DNA from: Gammaproteobacteria bacterium
Lineage (GTDB): Bacteria; Pseudomonadota; Gammaproteobacteria; Steroidobacterales; Woeseiaceae
Length of the DNA: 57,305 nt
Assembly: GCA_018699395.1 (NCBI GenBank)
Contig: JABIQN010000019.1
Coordinates: 1 to 57,305 of the forward strand
Direction: 5' to 3'
Shown here: in pieces, positions 26,550-36,025 of the stretch
Position numbering within the stretch: position 1 is the first letter of the stretch
How the letters are laid out: each line of letters starts with the position of its first letter
Translations under genes and position numbers: made by a program
Notes under the pieces: generated by a model
Told to the model about the DNA's origin: nothing
The model's input: the letters and a program-made list of their open reading frames with translations, nothing else
The model's database searches: none

Positions 26550-28765
26550 AGCGCATTTTCTTTATCTTGATGGGCGTGGCTAGTGTCACGTTGGTTTTGG
26601 TAGCACTGTTCTTGCTCACACAAACCGTACAACGCTCCGATGATTTTGATCGGCTGCAAGATATTATTTTGGTGATTAATGTAGCAGGTGGCTTTATTCT
26701 CCTGCTCATCCTGATCGGCAATCTCTGGAGATTGCTGCGCGATTATCGGGGCAACGTTCCTGGCGCGAAACTGAAGGCGCGTATGGTCGGAATGCTTGTT
26801 GGCCTTGCAGTGCTGCCGCTAATCGTTGTTTTCTACTTTTCGATTCAATTCATCAACCGCGGGATCGACAGCTGGTTCAACGTGCAAATTGAAGAGGGAC
26901 TCGAAAACGCCATCATGTTAAGTCAAGCGGCGATTGAAATTCGCAAACGACAGCATCTCTATTCGACAACACAGGTGGCTAAGAAGCTCGCTGTTATGCC
27001 TGACCGGCAGGTTATATTTGAGCTCAGCATGATGCGCAGAGAAAGTGGCGCCAGCGAGATGACTCTGTACGGGGACAACAATCGAATGCTCGCCACCAGT
27101 TCGGACTCGACCACCGCAACGTTTCCCAAGCCGCTAAGTGAAGAGGTCTCTTTGCAAATGCAGCAGGACCGACCATTTGTCAGTCTGGAGCCACTAAGCA
27201 CCGGCAGCTCCGAGATTCGAACTGCCATCTCATTCATCTATCGCGGCGATCGAGCGCGTAAGTCTAGAATTGTGCAGGCTCACTTTCCGGTCGATGAGCG
27301 GCTTGGCGACATGATTAACAGCGTTGAGAACTCGTTCTCCGAGTATCAACAACTTGTGTTCTTTCGCGAAGACCTCAAAGATCTGCTGACCATCACGCTG
27401 ACTTTTGTTCTGTTACTCAGTTTGTTAGCAGCGATTTACGGCGCGTTCGTGTTGTCTCGCAGGCTGGTCGCACCCATTCAAGATTTGGTAGCTGGTACGC
27501 GCGCTGTTGCGATGGGAAATTTCGACACTCGACTGCCAGCCCCATCACGTGATGAAATCGGATTTCTTGTTAGCTCGTTCAACGATATGACGCAGCGCTT
27601 AGCGACGGCACGTCGTGAGGCGACGCTCAGCCAGACTCTGATCGAGGCAGAGCGTACTAACCTAGAAGTCATTTTGGCGCGACTGTCGACAGGCGTTCTC
27701 GCCCTTGACTCTGATTTGAAAATTCGTACGGCCAATGAGGCCTCTGGTTCGATTCTGGGAGTTAACCTGGAGAGCAGAGCTAGTGAGTCGATTAAGGACG
27801 TCGCCAAGGGTATGCCGCTGATGGAGCAATTTGTGGATGTCGCTTGTGTCCATCTTGATGCGGGTGAAACCGAGTGGCGTGAACAAATTGTGTTGCGTGG
27901 AGAAATTGGTCGGCGTGTACTGACTTGCGCTTGTACAGCATTGCCTGGTGATGAAGATAATGCAGCGGGCTTCGTTATTGTATTTGATGACATCACAGCG
28001 CTGTTACAGGCACAACGCGATGCCGCATGGGGCGAGGTTGCCCGTCGACTTGCGCACGAAATTAAAAATCCATTAACGCCAATACAGTTGTCCGCAGAAC
28101 GCATGCGGCGTAAATACCTCGGCACCATGGACGAGGAAGAGGCACAAATACTTGATCGCGCGACGCATACGATTGTGCAGCAGGTCGAGGCAATGAAAGA
28201 AATGGTTAATGCGTTCAGCGACTACGCTCGCGCGCCTGACATGGACATCAGTCGTTTCGATATCGACAAGCTCGCTCACGAAATTGTGGACTTGTATCGC
28301 GCTCAGGAAAACGAAGTTGTGATTATGCTGACATCCGATCCAACAATAGCGCTGGTCGAGGGCGACGCGGGTCGCGTGCGCCAAATTCTTCATAACCTGA
28401 TTCGAAATGCCGTTGAGGCACTTGAGGGAACAACCGATGGGCGTATCGATGTGCAAATTGGAGATGCAGAGATTGATGACATACAAATGGTTCAGATTCG
28501 TGTTGAAGATAATGGGCCAGGTTTTAAGGCCGGGTCAGCCAGTCAGATCTTCGACCCGTATGTAACGACCAAGCCAAAGGGTACCGGTCTCGGTCTCGCG
28601 ATAGTCAAGAAATTGGTGGAAGAGCATGTTGGTACGATTCGCGCTAAGAACAGAAGTGACGGAGGGGCAATGATTAACATCCATTTGCCGCTAAATGAGG
28701 CAGCAAGAGAGAAGATGATCGCAAGGGCGACAGGTCGTACTGAAACTAGGAGGGGACAAGCGTGA
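26531..28765 (+). CDS. ntrY: NtrY-type sensor histidine kinase
   Basis: A protein of 744 residues. Three transmembrane segments lie near the N-terminus (about 10-30, 42-60, 80-105), then a periplasmic sensor part to about 275, a fourth segment at about 283-305, HAMP (305-360), PAS (about 375-490), HisKA with the phospho-accepting His in [21 protein letters not shown], and HATPase with [16 protein letters not shown] and GTGLGLAIV. This is the NtrY layout. It phosphorylates NtrX, encoded next with a four-base GTGA overlap. NtrYX systems sense nitrogen, redox or envelope state depending on the species; the ligand is not evident. Confidence 0.92.
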   Translation: MAVRTLKRIFFILMGVASVTLVLVALFLLTQTVQRSDDFDRLQDIILVINVAGGFILLLILIGNLWRLLRDYRGNVPGAKLKARMVGMLVGLAVLPLIVVFYFSIQFINRGIDSWFNVQIEEGLENAIMLSQAAIEIRKRQHLYSTTQVAKKLAVMPDRQVIFELSMMRRESGASEMTLYGDNNRMLATSSDSTTATFPKPLSEEVSLQMQQDRPFVSLEPLSTGSSEIRTAISFIYRGDRARKSRIVQAHFPVDERLGDMINSVENSFSEYQQLVFFREDLKDLLTITLTFVLLLSLLAAIYGAFVLSRRLVAPIQDLVAGTRAVAMGNFDTRLPAPSRDEIGFLVSSFNDMTQRLATARREATLSQTLIEAERTNLEVILARLSTGVLALDSDLKIRTANEASGSILGVNLESRASESIKDVAKGMPLMEQFVDVACVHLDAGETEWREQIVLRGEIGRRVLTCACTALPGDEDNAAGFVIVFDDITALLQAQRDAAWGEVARRLAHEIKNPLTPIQLSAERMRRKYLGTMDEEEAQILDRATHTIVQQVEAMKEMVNAFSDYARAPDMDISRFDIDKLAHEIVDLYRAQENEVVIMLTSDPTIALVEGDAGRVRQILHNLIRNAVEALEGTTDGRIDVQIGDAEIDDIQMVQIRVEDNGPGFKAGSASQIFDPYVTTKPKGTGLGLAIVKKLVEEHVGTIRAKNRSDGGAMINIHLPLNEAAREKMIARATGRTETRRGQA

Positions 28766-30132
28766 GTAATCCTCATGTATTGGTCGTAGATGACGAGGCT
28801 GATATTCGGACGTCGATACAAGACATACTTGGAGATGAAGGCTACCAGGTTACAGTTGCCGCAGATGCCAGTGAAGCATGTGCCGCTCATGAAAAACGGA
28901 GGTTCGATCTTGTGCTGCTCGATATCTGGATGCCGGACACCGATGGTATTACTTTGCTCCGGGAATGGTCCGATAACGGTAAACTGCATTGCCCCGTGGT
29001 TATCATGTCGGGTCACGGAACTGTCGATACGGCAGTCGAGGCGACAAGGTTAGGCGCATTCGATTTTATTGAAAAGCCACTCTCACTTGCGAAGTTGCTG
29101 CGTACCGTTGAGGCGGCACTTGAATCAGCCGGAGTACAATCCAGAGCGGCGAAGAATCTGTTGCCGTCTTTGCTTGTTCCTGTCGGTAAAAGCAAAGCCA
29201 TGAAGGCGCTCCGCGAGCGAGTGCAGCAATACGCTCGCCATGATGGAACTGTTTTATTAAGCGGTGAGCCTGGCACGGGCCGTAGCGCTTTTGCGCGTTA
29301 CATGCATGCGCTCAGTCGACGAACTAATGAGCCGCTAACCAACATCACAGCGGCATCCTTGACTGACAGCAATGTAAAAGAACAATTGTTTGGCTGCGAA
29401 GCGGACGGCGAATTTGTCACTGGTGCTCTAGAGCGCGCGGCTGGCGGCACCCTGTTAATTGACGAGCTTTCGGATCTTAGTGTCACGGCGCAGAAAATTT
29501 TGTTGGGTGTTATTGAGAGTGGTCAGTTTACGCGCGTCGGAGGGTCGACCCCTGTAAAGATGAATGCGCGGATCGTTGCGACGGCCAGTGCCGATTACGA
29601 GGGTGCAATAGACAGCGGCAATTTGCGGCGGGACCTCGTTGCGGGGCTGAGTGTTCTTAACCTTCGAGTACCACCGCTTCGAGATTACTCCGAGGATGTG
29701 CCTGAATTGTTGAACTACTATGTGGATAAATTGGTTGATGCTGAAGGTTTGACGTTTCGTCGATTCAGCGTCGCGGCACAGAATCGGCTGCGTAATTACC
29801 CATGGCCGGATAACGTTCGCGAACTACAATATCTTGTACGACGCCTGTTATTATCTGGCAGTGAAGAAGATATAGTGCTGGATGAAGTAGAGGCTGAAAT
29901 CAATGTGGTGACGACACCAACGGATGAGCCCCTCGTAAAGCAAGACTTGCTGGCTCTGTCATTGCGTGAGGCGCGCGAACAATTTGAGCGTTCGTATTTG
30001 CAACAACAACTAGTGTTGTGCGATGGCAAGGTTGGTCAACTGGCGAAGCGTGTTGGCATGGAGAGAACGCATCTATACAGAAAGCTGCGATCGTTAGGCG
30101 TAGATTTCAAATCAGTTGGGAGTGACGACTAA
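28762..30132 (+). CDS. ntrX: NtrX-type sigma-54 family response regulator with altered AAA+ motifs
   Basis: A protein of 456 residues. The receiver domain has the phosphoacceptor Asp54 (VLLDIWMP) and Lys105. The central AAA+ domain has a Walker A of GEPGTGRS (168-175) with Arg174 in place of the usual Lys, Walker B in LLIDEL (231-236), and GEFVTGA (216-222) where sigma-54 activators have GAFTGA. A Fis-type helix-turn-helix ends the protein ([23 protein letters not shown]). The GTG start has AGGAGG upstream and overlaps ntrY. The altered motifs suggest that it may not remodel sigma-54 in the classical way and could instead work as a DNA-binding regulator of sigma-70 promoters. Its last 21 bases overlap the capA-like gene on the other strand. 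Confidence 0.92.
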   Translation: MSNPHVLVVDDEADIRTSIQDILGDEGYQVTVAADASEACAAHEKRRFDLVLLDIWMPDTDGITLLREWSDNGKLHCPVVIMSGHGTVDTAVEATRLGAFDFIEKPLSLAKLLRTVEAALESAGVQSRAAKNLLPSLLVPVGKSKAMKALRERVQQYARHDGTVLLSGEPGTGRSAFARYMHALSRRTNEPLTNITAASLTDSNVKEQLFGCEADGEFVTGALERAAGGTLLIDELSDLSVTAQKILLGVIESGQFTRVGGSTPVKMNARIVATASADYEGAIDSGNLRRDLVAGLSVLNLRVPPLRDYSEDVPELLNYYVDKLVDAEGLTFRRFSVAAQNRLRNYPWPDNVRELQYLVRRLLLSGSEEDIVLDEVEAEINVVTTPTDEPLVKQDLLALSLREAREQFERSYLQQQLVLCDGKVGQLAKRVGMERTHLYRKLRSLGVDFKSVGSDD

Positions 30133-31275
30133 TGCATGTTTTTTGACGGGCTCTCTAGGCATTGGAATTACGCTGCCGTCTGATTGGAAGTGCAGGCCCG
30201 GGTTTGAGAAGTCATCGATACTCAGACTGCGAATCAGTTTGAGCGCTCTTTGCTTCTCATCGAGGCTTGGTCCGGCAGGTCGTAGCTGTATTGTTGAGGT
30301 AATTTGGCCGTCAACAAAAACGCCGTTGCCATCGAGCGTCGCAGTTAGGATTGGTGCGATACCCTTGATCCCGGTAACACTGATGCCGTAATAAGTGGCA
30401 AAGTTACCGAGGCTGTAGGCGATTAAGCGATCATTATAGCGCTCCATCCCGCGAACAACGTGTGGCCCATGGCCGATTACCAGATCGGCACCCGCATCCA
30501 CGGCGCCACGAGCGAACCAGACGACATCGCCTCTGGGTTCATCGTAGTACTCTTCCTCCGCGAACGGGACATGTGTGGCGTTTGTCCCCTCCGCTCCACC
30601 ATGAAAAGAAACCACAACGAGATCGTGAGTCGCGGCGAACTGACCGATCGATGTGAAAGCAAGCTCATAATCCAGCATCATGTTGGAGTTTTTGGTTACG
30701 GCATACGCGAGGAATGCAATATTAAGGCCGCCATACTCCATTGATGCAAAGTCTCCTTCCCGTCCGGAGTGATGCATACCCTGTGCAGCGATCGCATCCA
30801 TACTGCTAGTGCGACCTTCTTCATCGAAATCACGTGCATGGTTGTTAGCGAGACTCAGGACATCGAAGCCAGCGTTCTTGAAATGGTTGGCATAACGCGT
30901 TGGTGAGCGAAAAAGGTAACACGCCTTCGGGTTACTGCATTTCTTGCCCGGCATGCCACCGTCGATGAGTACACCTTCGAGATTGCCGAAAGCGATATCG
31001 GCGCCGGAAATGACGGCAGTTACATCGCTCAAGAAGTTGACGCCGTCGTCATCGGGCAAATGGTTTTCTGGATAATTGGTGCCAATCATCATGTCGCCGA
31101 CTGATGAGATGCTGATTCGCATCGCTGATTTGTCTGCTTTTGGCGGCGGCGGTAAAGTAGCTGGAGGTTCTTCGACGGACACCATTATGGGTCCTGGTGT
31201 TGTCAGTGGCGCGCTAACGCAGGCCGCAATTTGTAACGCGAGCAATGCAGTAAAAATGCGAACTAAACTAGTCAC
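30112..31275 (-). CDS. CapA family (poly-gamma-glutamate synthesis-like) lipoprotein
   Basis: A protein of 387 residues from the GTG at 31275, which overlaps the stop of the SPOR gene; a TTG at 31299 is the other choice. Residues 1-20 form a lipoprotein signal with IAAC. The body is the CapA metallophosphatase-like domain: SISSVGDMMIGTNY, FGNLEGVLIDGG, SLANNHARDFDEEG, VSFHGGAEGT, GHGPHVVRGMERY and IAYSLGNF, with the His, Asp and Asn metal ligands of that family. Despite the name, most members work on the cell envelope in unknown ways. It lacks capB/capC partners here, so poly-gamma-glutamate synthesis is unlikely. Confidence 0.87.
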   Translation of the reverse strand: MTSLVRIFTALLALQIAACVSAPLTTPGPIMVSVEEPPATLPPPPKADKSAMRISISSVGDMMIGTNYPENHLPDDDGVNFLSDVTAVISGADIAFGNLEGVLIDGGMPGKKCSNPKACYLFRSPTRYANHFKNAGFDVLSLANNHARDFDEEGRTSSMDAIAAQGMHHSGREGDFASMEYGGLNIAFLAYAVTKNSNMMLDYELAFTSIGQFAATHDLVVVSFHGGAEGTNATHVPFAEEEYYDEPRGDVVWFARGAVDAGADLVIGHGPHVVRGMERYNDRLIAYSLGNFATYYGISVTGIKGIAPILTATLDGNGVFVDGQITSTIQLRPAGPSLDEKQRALKLIRSLSIDDFSNPGLHFQSDGSVIPMPREPVKKHALVVTPN

Positions 31276-31858
31276 GGAGCCTGATACGCATAACGTCAAT
31301 CTTGGTTGCCCGGAGCTGGCTTCTCGTTATATTCAGTTCTTCAAGGTCTTCGATGGGGCCGATTTCGACCCGGAAATAGTCGCGATTGTTGACTCGTGCG
31401 CGTTGTACGCGAGACTCGATTCCGTGCAGAGCCAGTGCAGCGCGTCTGCGATCTGCGTCGGTGTGGGTGGAGAATGCCCCGGCCTGCAGCATATATACAC
31501 CGGGTTCGTCGATCGCTACTAGCTTGACATCCTCGTCAACGACCAGTCCTTGATCTGCAATAATAATTTTGGAAGCTGGCAGATCATCGTAGAAGGTGAA
31601 ATCGAAACGACGGTCTTTAATGGGTGTTTCTTCAACAGCCGCAGTCGTGGAGTCCTCACTATTCTTGTCGATTTCACTCTGCATGCTGGTGGGCTTCTTA
31701 ACAGTCGTAGCCACTTGGGCTGCCGGTTCTCGATCCTTGACGTAAATGCCAAAAGCGACGGACAGACCAATCGCCAGGCCAAAGATCATCCACAACCAGC
31801 CAGGGTAACTTTCCTGTTTTTTCTGACGACTTGAACTTTGTTTTCTGTGCTTCGCCAT
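31268..31858 (-). CDS. SPOR-domain membrane protein (FtsN-like)
   Basis: A protein of 196 residues from the ATG at 31858, which overlaps the argS stop by one base (TAATG). The first 18 residues are very basic, a transmembrane helix covers about 21-40 (WLWMIFGLAIGLSVAFGIYV), a variable linker follows, and a SPOR domain runs from about 118 to 196 (VYMLQAGAFSTHTDADRRRAALALHG and onwards). SPOR domains bind denuded peptidoglycan at the division septum. Placement right after argS is common for FtsN and relatives in gammaproteobacteria, so a role in cell division is likely. Confidence 0.85.
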   Translation of the reverse strand: MAKHRKQSSSRQKKQESYPGWLWMIFGLAIGLSVAFGIYVKDREPAAQVATTVKKPTSMQSEIDKNSEDSTTAAVEETPIKDRRFDFTFYDDLPASKIIIADQGLVVDEDVKLVAIDEPGVYMLQAGAFSTHTDADRRRAALALHGIESRVQRARVNNRDYFRVEIGPIEDLEELNITRSQLRATKIDVMRIRLRD

Positions 31859-33609
31859 TACATTTGCTCCGGTGCAGATACACCGAGAATTCCTAGTCCG
31901 TTTGCGATAACGCATTTAATAGCAGCATAGAGGGTAAGCCGTGCGTCGCGTAGATCGGCATCATCCACCAATACTTTATGTGCGCTATAGCTCGAGTGAA
32001 AATCGCTAACGAGGTCGCGAAGGTAGTGTACTAACGTCTGCGGTGCGCGGTTCTTCGCGGCAAGTTCGATAATTTCCGGAAATCGGCTTAAGGCCGACAT
32101 CAACGACTTTTCTTGATCAGTGGCCAGCATCGAAAGTTTACGTCGACCGTTGTCTGAATTCCAGCTTATGTCAGATTCGTCCGCCTTTCGAAATACACGG
32201 GCAATGCGGGCGTGAGCATACTGAATGTAAAAGACAGGGTTGTCGTTCGACTGCGTCGTGGCAACATCAAGATCGAAGTCCAGATGCTGATCGTTGGAGC
32301 GCATGACATAGTAGAAGCGAGCAGCATCGTTGCCCACTTCAGCGCGCAGTTGCCGCAATGTATCGAACTGACCTGAGCGCGTAGACATCTGCATTTTCTT
32401 GCCGTTGCGATACAGCGATACGAACTGCACAAGTTCAACTTCGAGATCGCTGCCCTGATACCCCATCGCATCGAGACCAGCTTGAAGTCGCTCTATATAG
32501 CCGTGATGGTCAGCACCGAGGATGTCGATAAGTTGATCAAAGCCGCGTTCGCGTTTGTCAAAGTGATATGCGATGTCGGAGGCGAAGTAGGTTTTGACGC
32601 CATTTGCCCTAATAACAACGCGATCTTTTTCATCGCCGAATCGTGTCGCCGGGAACCAGGTGGCACCGTCTTTCTGATACAACATGTCACGCTTCTTAAG
32701 TACATCCAGCGCGTCGTCAATCCGTCTCGTTTTGGTCAGGCTCTGTTCTGAATACCAGCTGTCAAATACGACACCGAATTCCGTCAAGTCGTCCTCGATA
32801 TCGGCTCGAATCGACTCAAGGGCCTGCTGGCGAAAGTGGTCGAAGCCCTCATCACCTTGTAGCTCTTTGGCCCTGGCAGTCAGCGCATCGATAAATGCAT
32901 CTGCATCACCCTTGGGGGCATCGGCAGGCAAGCCGTCCAGCACCGCCGCGAGTTTCGGTGCCTTGAGAGAGGCTGTGTCAATATCAGCCACAATGTCGCG
33001 AATGTAGTCACCACGATATCCGCCTGTTGGAAACGGTGCAGTGACGCCATTGGATTCCAGCCACCGAAGCCAAACGCTGGTGCCGAGGATATCCATTTGT
33101 CGACCAGCATCATTAACGTAGTACTCGCGATGTACCGAAAAACCGGCGGCCTCCAAAAGATTGCCAACGGAGGCGCCGTAAGCTGCATGGCGGCCGTGAC
33201 CAACGTGCAATGGTCCGGTGGGATTCGCCGATATGAACTCCAGCAGAATTTTTGGGGCATCTTTCTTTGCCTGCCGACCGTATTCGGTGCCGCTGTCGAG
33301 GATAGCCTCCAATTCGGAATGGAATGCCGACGGACTCAAATGAAAATTAATAAAGCCTGGGCCAGCAATTTCGACTTTCACGATCTGATTATTGTCACCT
33401 AGAGCCTCGACGATGCTAGTTGCGATCTCCCTTGGGCTCTTACGAGCAGGCTTTGCAAGTCGCATTGCGACATTGCTCGCAAAATCGCCATGGCTGGCAT
33501 CACGTGTGCGTTCGACCGTTGATTCCAGCGACAGTTTTGCTGCGGCCTCGGCGAGGTCGGGCAGAGTTTGAAGTGCTTGGTTAACGAGGTCTATAACGAT
33601 GTGTTTCAT
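31858..33609 (-). CDS. argS: Arginyl-tRNA synthetase
   Basis: A protein of 583 residues, complete. The N-terminal tRNA-binding Add1 domain precedes ANPTGPLHVGHGRHAAYG, which holds the HIGH motif as HVGH. The KMSKS-equivalent is KMSTRSG near residue 405. The C-terminal anticodon-binding domain has the DALR-type helices. It charges tRNA-Arg. It sits 66 bases after priA on the same strand and overlaps the SPOR gene by one base, so priA, argS, SPOR and CapA genes probably form one transcript. Confidence 0.96.
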   Translation of the reverse strand: MKHIVIDLVNQALQTLPDLAEAAAKLSLESTVERTRDASHGDFASNVAMRLAKPARKSPREIATSIVEALGDNNQIVKVEIAGPGFINFHLSPSAFHSELEAILDSGTEYGRQAKKDAPKILLEFISANPTGPLHVGHGRHAAYGASVGNLLEAAGFSVHREYYVNDAGRQMDILGTSVWLRWLESNGVTAPFPTGGYRGDYIRDIVADIDTASLKAPKLAAVLDGLPADAPKGDADAFIDALTARAKELQGDEGFDHFRQQALESIRADIEDDLTEFGVVFDSWYSEQSLTKTRRIDDALDVLKKRDMLYQKDGATWFPATRFGDEKDRVVIRANGVKTYFASDIAYHFDKRERGFDQLIDILGADHHGYIERLQAGLDAMGYQGSDLEVELVQFVSLYRNGKKMQMSTRSGQFDTLRQLRAEVGNDAARFYYVMRSNDQHLDFDLDVATTQSNDNPVFYIQYAHARIARVFRKADESDISWNSDNGRRKLSMLATDQEKSLMSALSRFPEIIELAAKNRAPQTLVHYLRDLVSDFHSSYSAHKVLVDDADLRDARLTLYAAIKCVIANGLGILGVSAPEQM

Positions 33610-33675
33610 TGGGCGTTCTGGTTTGCCGGGGGAGCCGACAATTCTACTCGGATATGTGTAGCTGTATAGACCCGT

Positions 33676-35883
33676 CTAAAAAAGCTCGACCGGGTCTACG
33701 TCGATAGACCAGCGAACTTTACGAGCCGCAGGGTCACTTTCCATTATAAGTCGTAGCTCTTTCAGGACGCGATGCAGAGTTGAGCGATCACTACTCTGCA
33801 GCAATAGTTGCGCCCGGTAACGCCCTGCTTTTCGGGCCATTGGTGCATCGACTGGGCCGAGTACTCGCAATGCGTTATCAGCGTTATTGTCGAGGTAGCG
33901 TTTCGCAATATCCAGCAGGCGGTGAGCGTCCGAGTGTTGGTGCGCGGCAGATCGGATCAACGCAAGGCGTGTAAATGGCGGCCAGCGAGTGATTTCGCGT
34001 TCCGCTAGAGCGTTATCGGACAGTTGTCGATAGCCACCAGCCATCAATGTGCGCCAGAATTTGTTCTCGGGGAAAGCAGTCTGGATAAGGACCTCACCTG
34101 GACGGTCTTCGCGGCCTGCGCGGCCAGCGACCTGAATGATCGACTGCGCCATGCGTTCCCCGCTGCGAAAGTCTGTCCCGAATAAGCCCTGATCAGCATT
34201 CACCACACCAACCAGCGTCAGGGCGGGAAAATGGTGCCCTTTCGACAACATTTGAGTGCCGATTAGAATGTCGGCTTCACCCGAAGTAGCACTTTGCAGT
34301 GCCGCATCCATTGCGCCTTTGTGCTGCGTGCTGTCGCTGTCGATGCGGTTGATTACAGCGTTTGGAAATCGATGTCTCAGAGTGTCTTCGAGCCGCTCTG
34401 TGCCTTCACCCAATGGCCTGACTACCTCACCGCATTCATCGCATTGCTCTTTTAATGCACGACAGGCGCCACAGTGATGACATCGCAACTGCCGACTGCG
34501 GGAATGAACGGTCAGTCGAGAGTCGCAACGTTCGCAGCCGGCAATATGTCCACAAGTGCTGCAGATTAACGTCGGTGCAAAGCCACGGCGGTTCAAGAAA
34601 ATCAGGACCTGACCGTCGGCACTCAGTGCTCGACGGATAGCCTCCGCTAATGGTTCGCTGATGCCATCAGTTACAGGTGTTCGAACAGTGTCGATAAGGC
34701 GTAGCGTTGGCGGACTTGCTCCGCCGGCGCGCGCTGGCAGGAGTATGTGCTTGTAAGTACTGTTGCGACAATGTTGGAGTATCTCAAGCGTTGGCGTCGC
34801 GCTGCCAAGAATGACGGGAATATCCTGATGCTTGGCTCTGGCGATCGCAAGGTCGCGGGCAGAATAACGTAGGCCCTCTTGTTGTTTGAACGACTGATCA
34901 TGTTCTTCGTCCACAATAATCAGGCCGAGCTTGCTCATCGGTGTGAAAATTGCAGAGCGTGTGCCGACCACCAGATGCGCGGTACCTGATTGAGCCGCTC
35001 GCCAGGCAGTTAGACGAGCGTTATCGCTTAATCCTGAATGCAGCAATGCAGGGCAGAGCCCGAGACGATCGCTTAGCCTTGCAACGAGCTGCGGCGTCAA
35101 GCCAATCTCAGGCACCAGAATAAGCACCTGTTTTCCTTGCTTAAGAATATCCTGTACTCGTTGCAAATAGACTTCCGTCTTGCCGCTGCCCGTCACTCCA
35201 TCAAGCAGATAGGCACCAAACTGATTGCTGCAACGCAATACGCTTAACGCATCTTGTTGATGTTCGTTCAGAGTTAGGTCTGGACTTGTGGCACTGACCA
35301 GCTGCTCATCGAATGCGTCAGCATGGCATTCAAATGATGACATCAGGCCCTTATTTGTTAGTCCTTTTCCAGCGCCGCGCCACTTGGGCAACATTTCGTT
35401 CAATTGATCAGCATCGAGTCCGACACTGTCGGCATCAAGCAAGGCTTCGAGCAGCTCCGCTTGTTTGGGCGCACGTTTGGTCAGGGCAGCAAAATCGAAT
35501 GAATCGGGCAGTTCGCTTGCGACGTATTTTTCAACGGCTGGGTGCAAGGATCGCCCTTGACGCAACAAGAACGGTAGAGCTGCGGCGACCACCTCACCGA
35601 TAGGGTGGTGGTAATAGTCGCTAGTGAATTGGATAAGCCATAGATTTTCCTCGGAAAAGAGCGGCGCGTCATCAAGAAGCTCGGCGCAGCGCTTCAATTT
35701 TTTCAGAGGTATGTCGGAGTTATTCGAGTAGCCCATAACGAGGCCGACCTGTTGCCGCCTTCCAAAAGGCACCAAGACCCGCTGGCCAGCGACCGGTAGC
35801 GGCTCGGAGGTTGGGGGCAGGTAGTCGAATTCACGCGACAACGGGACGTTGACCGCGATCCTGAGTATGGGGTTTTCGCTCAC
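33676..35883 (-). CDS. priA: Primosomal replication protein N' (PriA helicase)
   Basis: A protein of 735 residues. The N-terminal 3'-end-binding domain is followed by a superfamily-2 helicase core: DGVTGSGKTEVY (Walker A), VDEEHDQSFKQQEG (DEAH-type Walker B) and VGTRSAIFTP. A zinc region of eight Cys (CSTCGHIAGCERC, CHHCGAC, CDECG) splits the second helicase lobe. It restarts stalled replication forks. The start is GTG at 35883. The 142 bases between it and pntA hold the two divergent promoters and a striking inverted repeat. Confidence 0.96.
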   Translation of the reverse strand: MSENPILRIAVNVPLSREFDYLPPTSEPLPVAGQRVLVPFGRRQQVGLVMGYSNNSDIPLKKLKRCAELLDDAPLFSEENLWLIQFTSDYYHHPIGEVVAAALPFLLRQGRSLHPAVEKYVASELPDSFDFAALTKRAPKQAELLEALLDADSVGLDADQLNEMLPKWRGAGKGLTNKGLMSSFECHADAFDEQLVSATSPDLTLNEHQQDALSVLRCSNQFGAYLLDGVTGSGKTEVYLQRVQDILKQGKQVLILVPEIGLTPQLVARLSDRLGLCPALLHSGLSDNARLTAWRAAQSGTAHLVVGTRSAIFTPMSKLGLIIVDEEHDQSFKQQEGLRYSARDLAIARAKHQDIPVILGSATPTLEILQHCRNSTYKHILLPARAGGASPPTLRLIDTVRTPVTDGISEPLAEAIRRALSADGQVLIFLNRRGFAPTLICSTCGHIAGCERCDSRLTVHSRSRQLRCHHCGACRALKEQCDECGEVVRPLGEGTERLEDTLRHRFPNAVINRIDSDSTQHKGAMDAALQSATSGEADILIGTQMLSKGHHFPALTLVGVVNADQGLFGTDFRSGERMAQSIIQVAGRAGREDRPGEVLIQTAFPENKFWRTLMAGGYRQLSDNALAEREITRWPPFTRLALIRSAAHQHSDAHRLLDIAKRYLDNNADNALRVLGPVDAPMARKAGRYRAQLLLQSSDRSTLHRVLKELRLIMESDPAARKVRWSIDVDPVELF

Positions 35884-35984
35884 TAGCTTTGCATGATATC
35901 CGAAAAGAGTCTTTTACCTTGTCAACTGTGCCATTGCTGGGGCGTTATTTTAGCACCTGCAGAGTTTGCTTTGTGCCCGCTGAC

Positions 35985-36020
35985 CACCTCCGTTAGACTG
36001 CCGCAGTCTAAATGGAGGTG
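35985..36020 (+). promoter_or_regulatory. Inverted repeat that sequesters the pntA ribosome-binding site
   Basis: CACCTCC (35985-35991) pairs with GGAGGTG (36014-36020), and TTAGACTGC (35993-36001) pairs with GCAGTCTAA (36003-36011) about a single C. The outer right arm is the pntA Shine-Dalgarno sequence, six bases before the ATG. In RNA this gives a stem of about 15 pairs with a three-base loop that hides the ribosome site. As DNA it is also a 9-1-9 palindrome of the kind bound by a dimeric repressor. Confidence 0.68.
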
Positions 36021-36025
36021 TATGT

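Noticed and set aside
30112-31275. Capsule (poly-gamma-glutamate) synthesis suggested by the CapA-like protein.
   Set aside because: CapB, CapC and CapE partners are missing; CapA-family proteins occur widely without capsules.
33667-33698. Inverted repeat TAGACCC/GGGTCTA around the priA stop codon.
   Set aside because: Only seven pairs with an 18-base loop, and the T-run lies inside the loop, so it is not a terminator.
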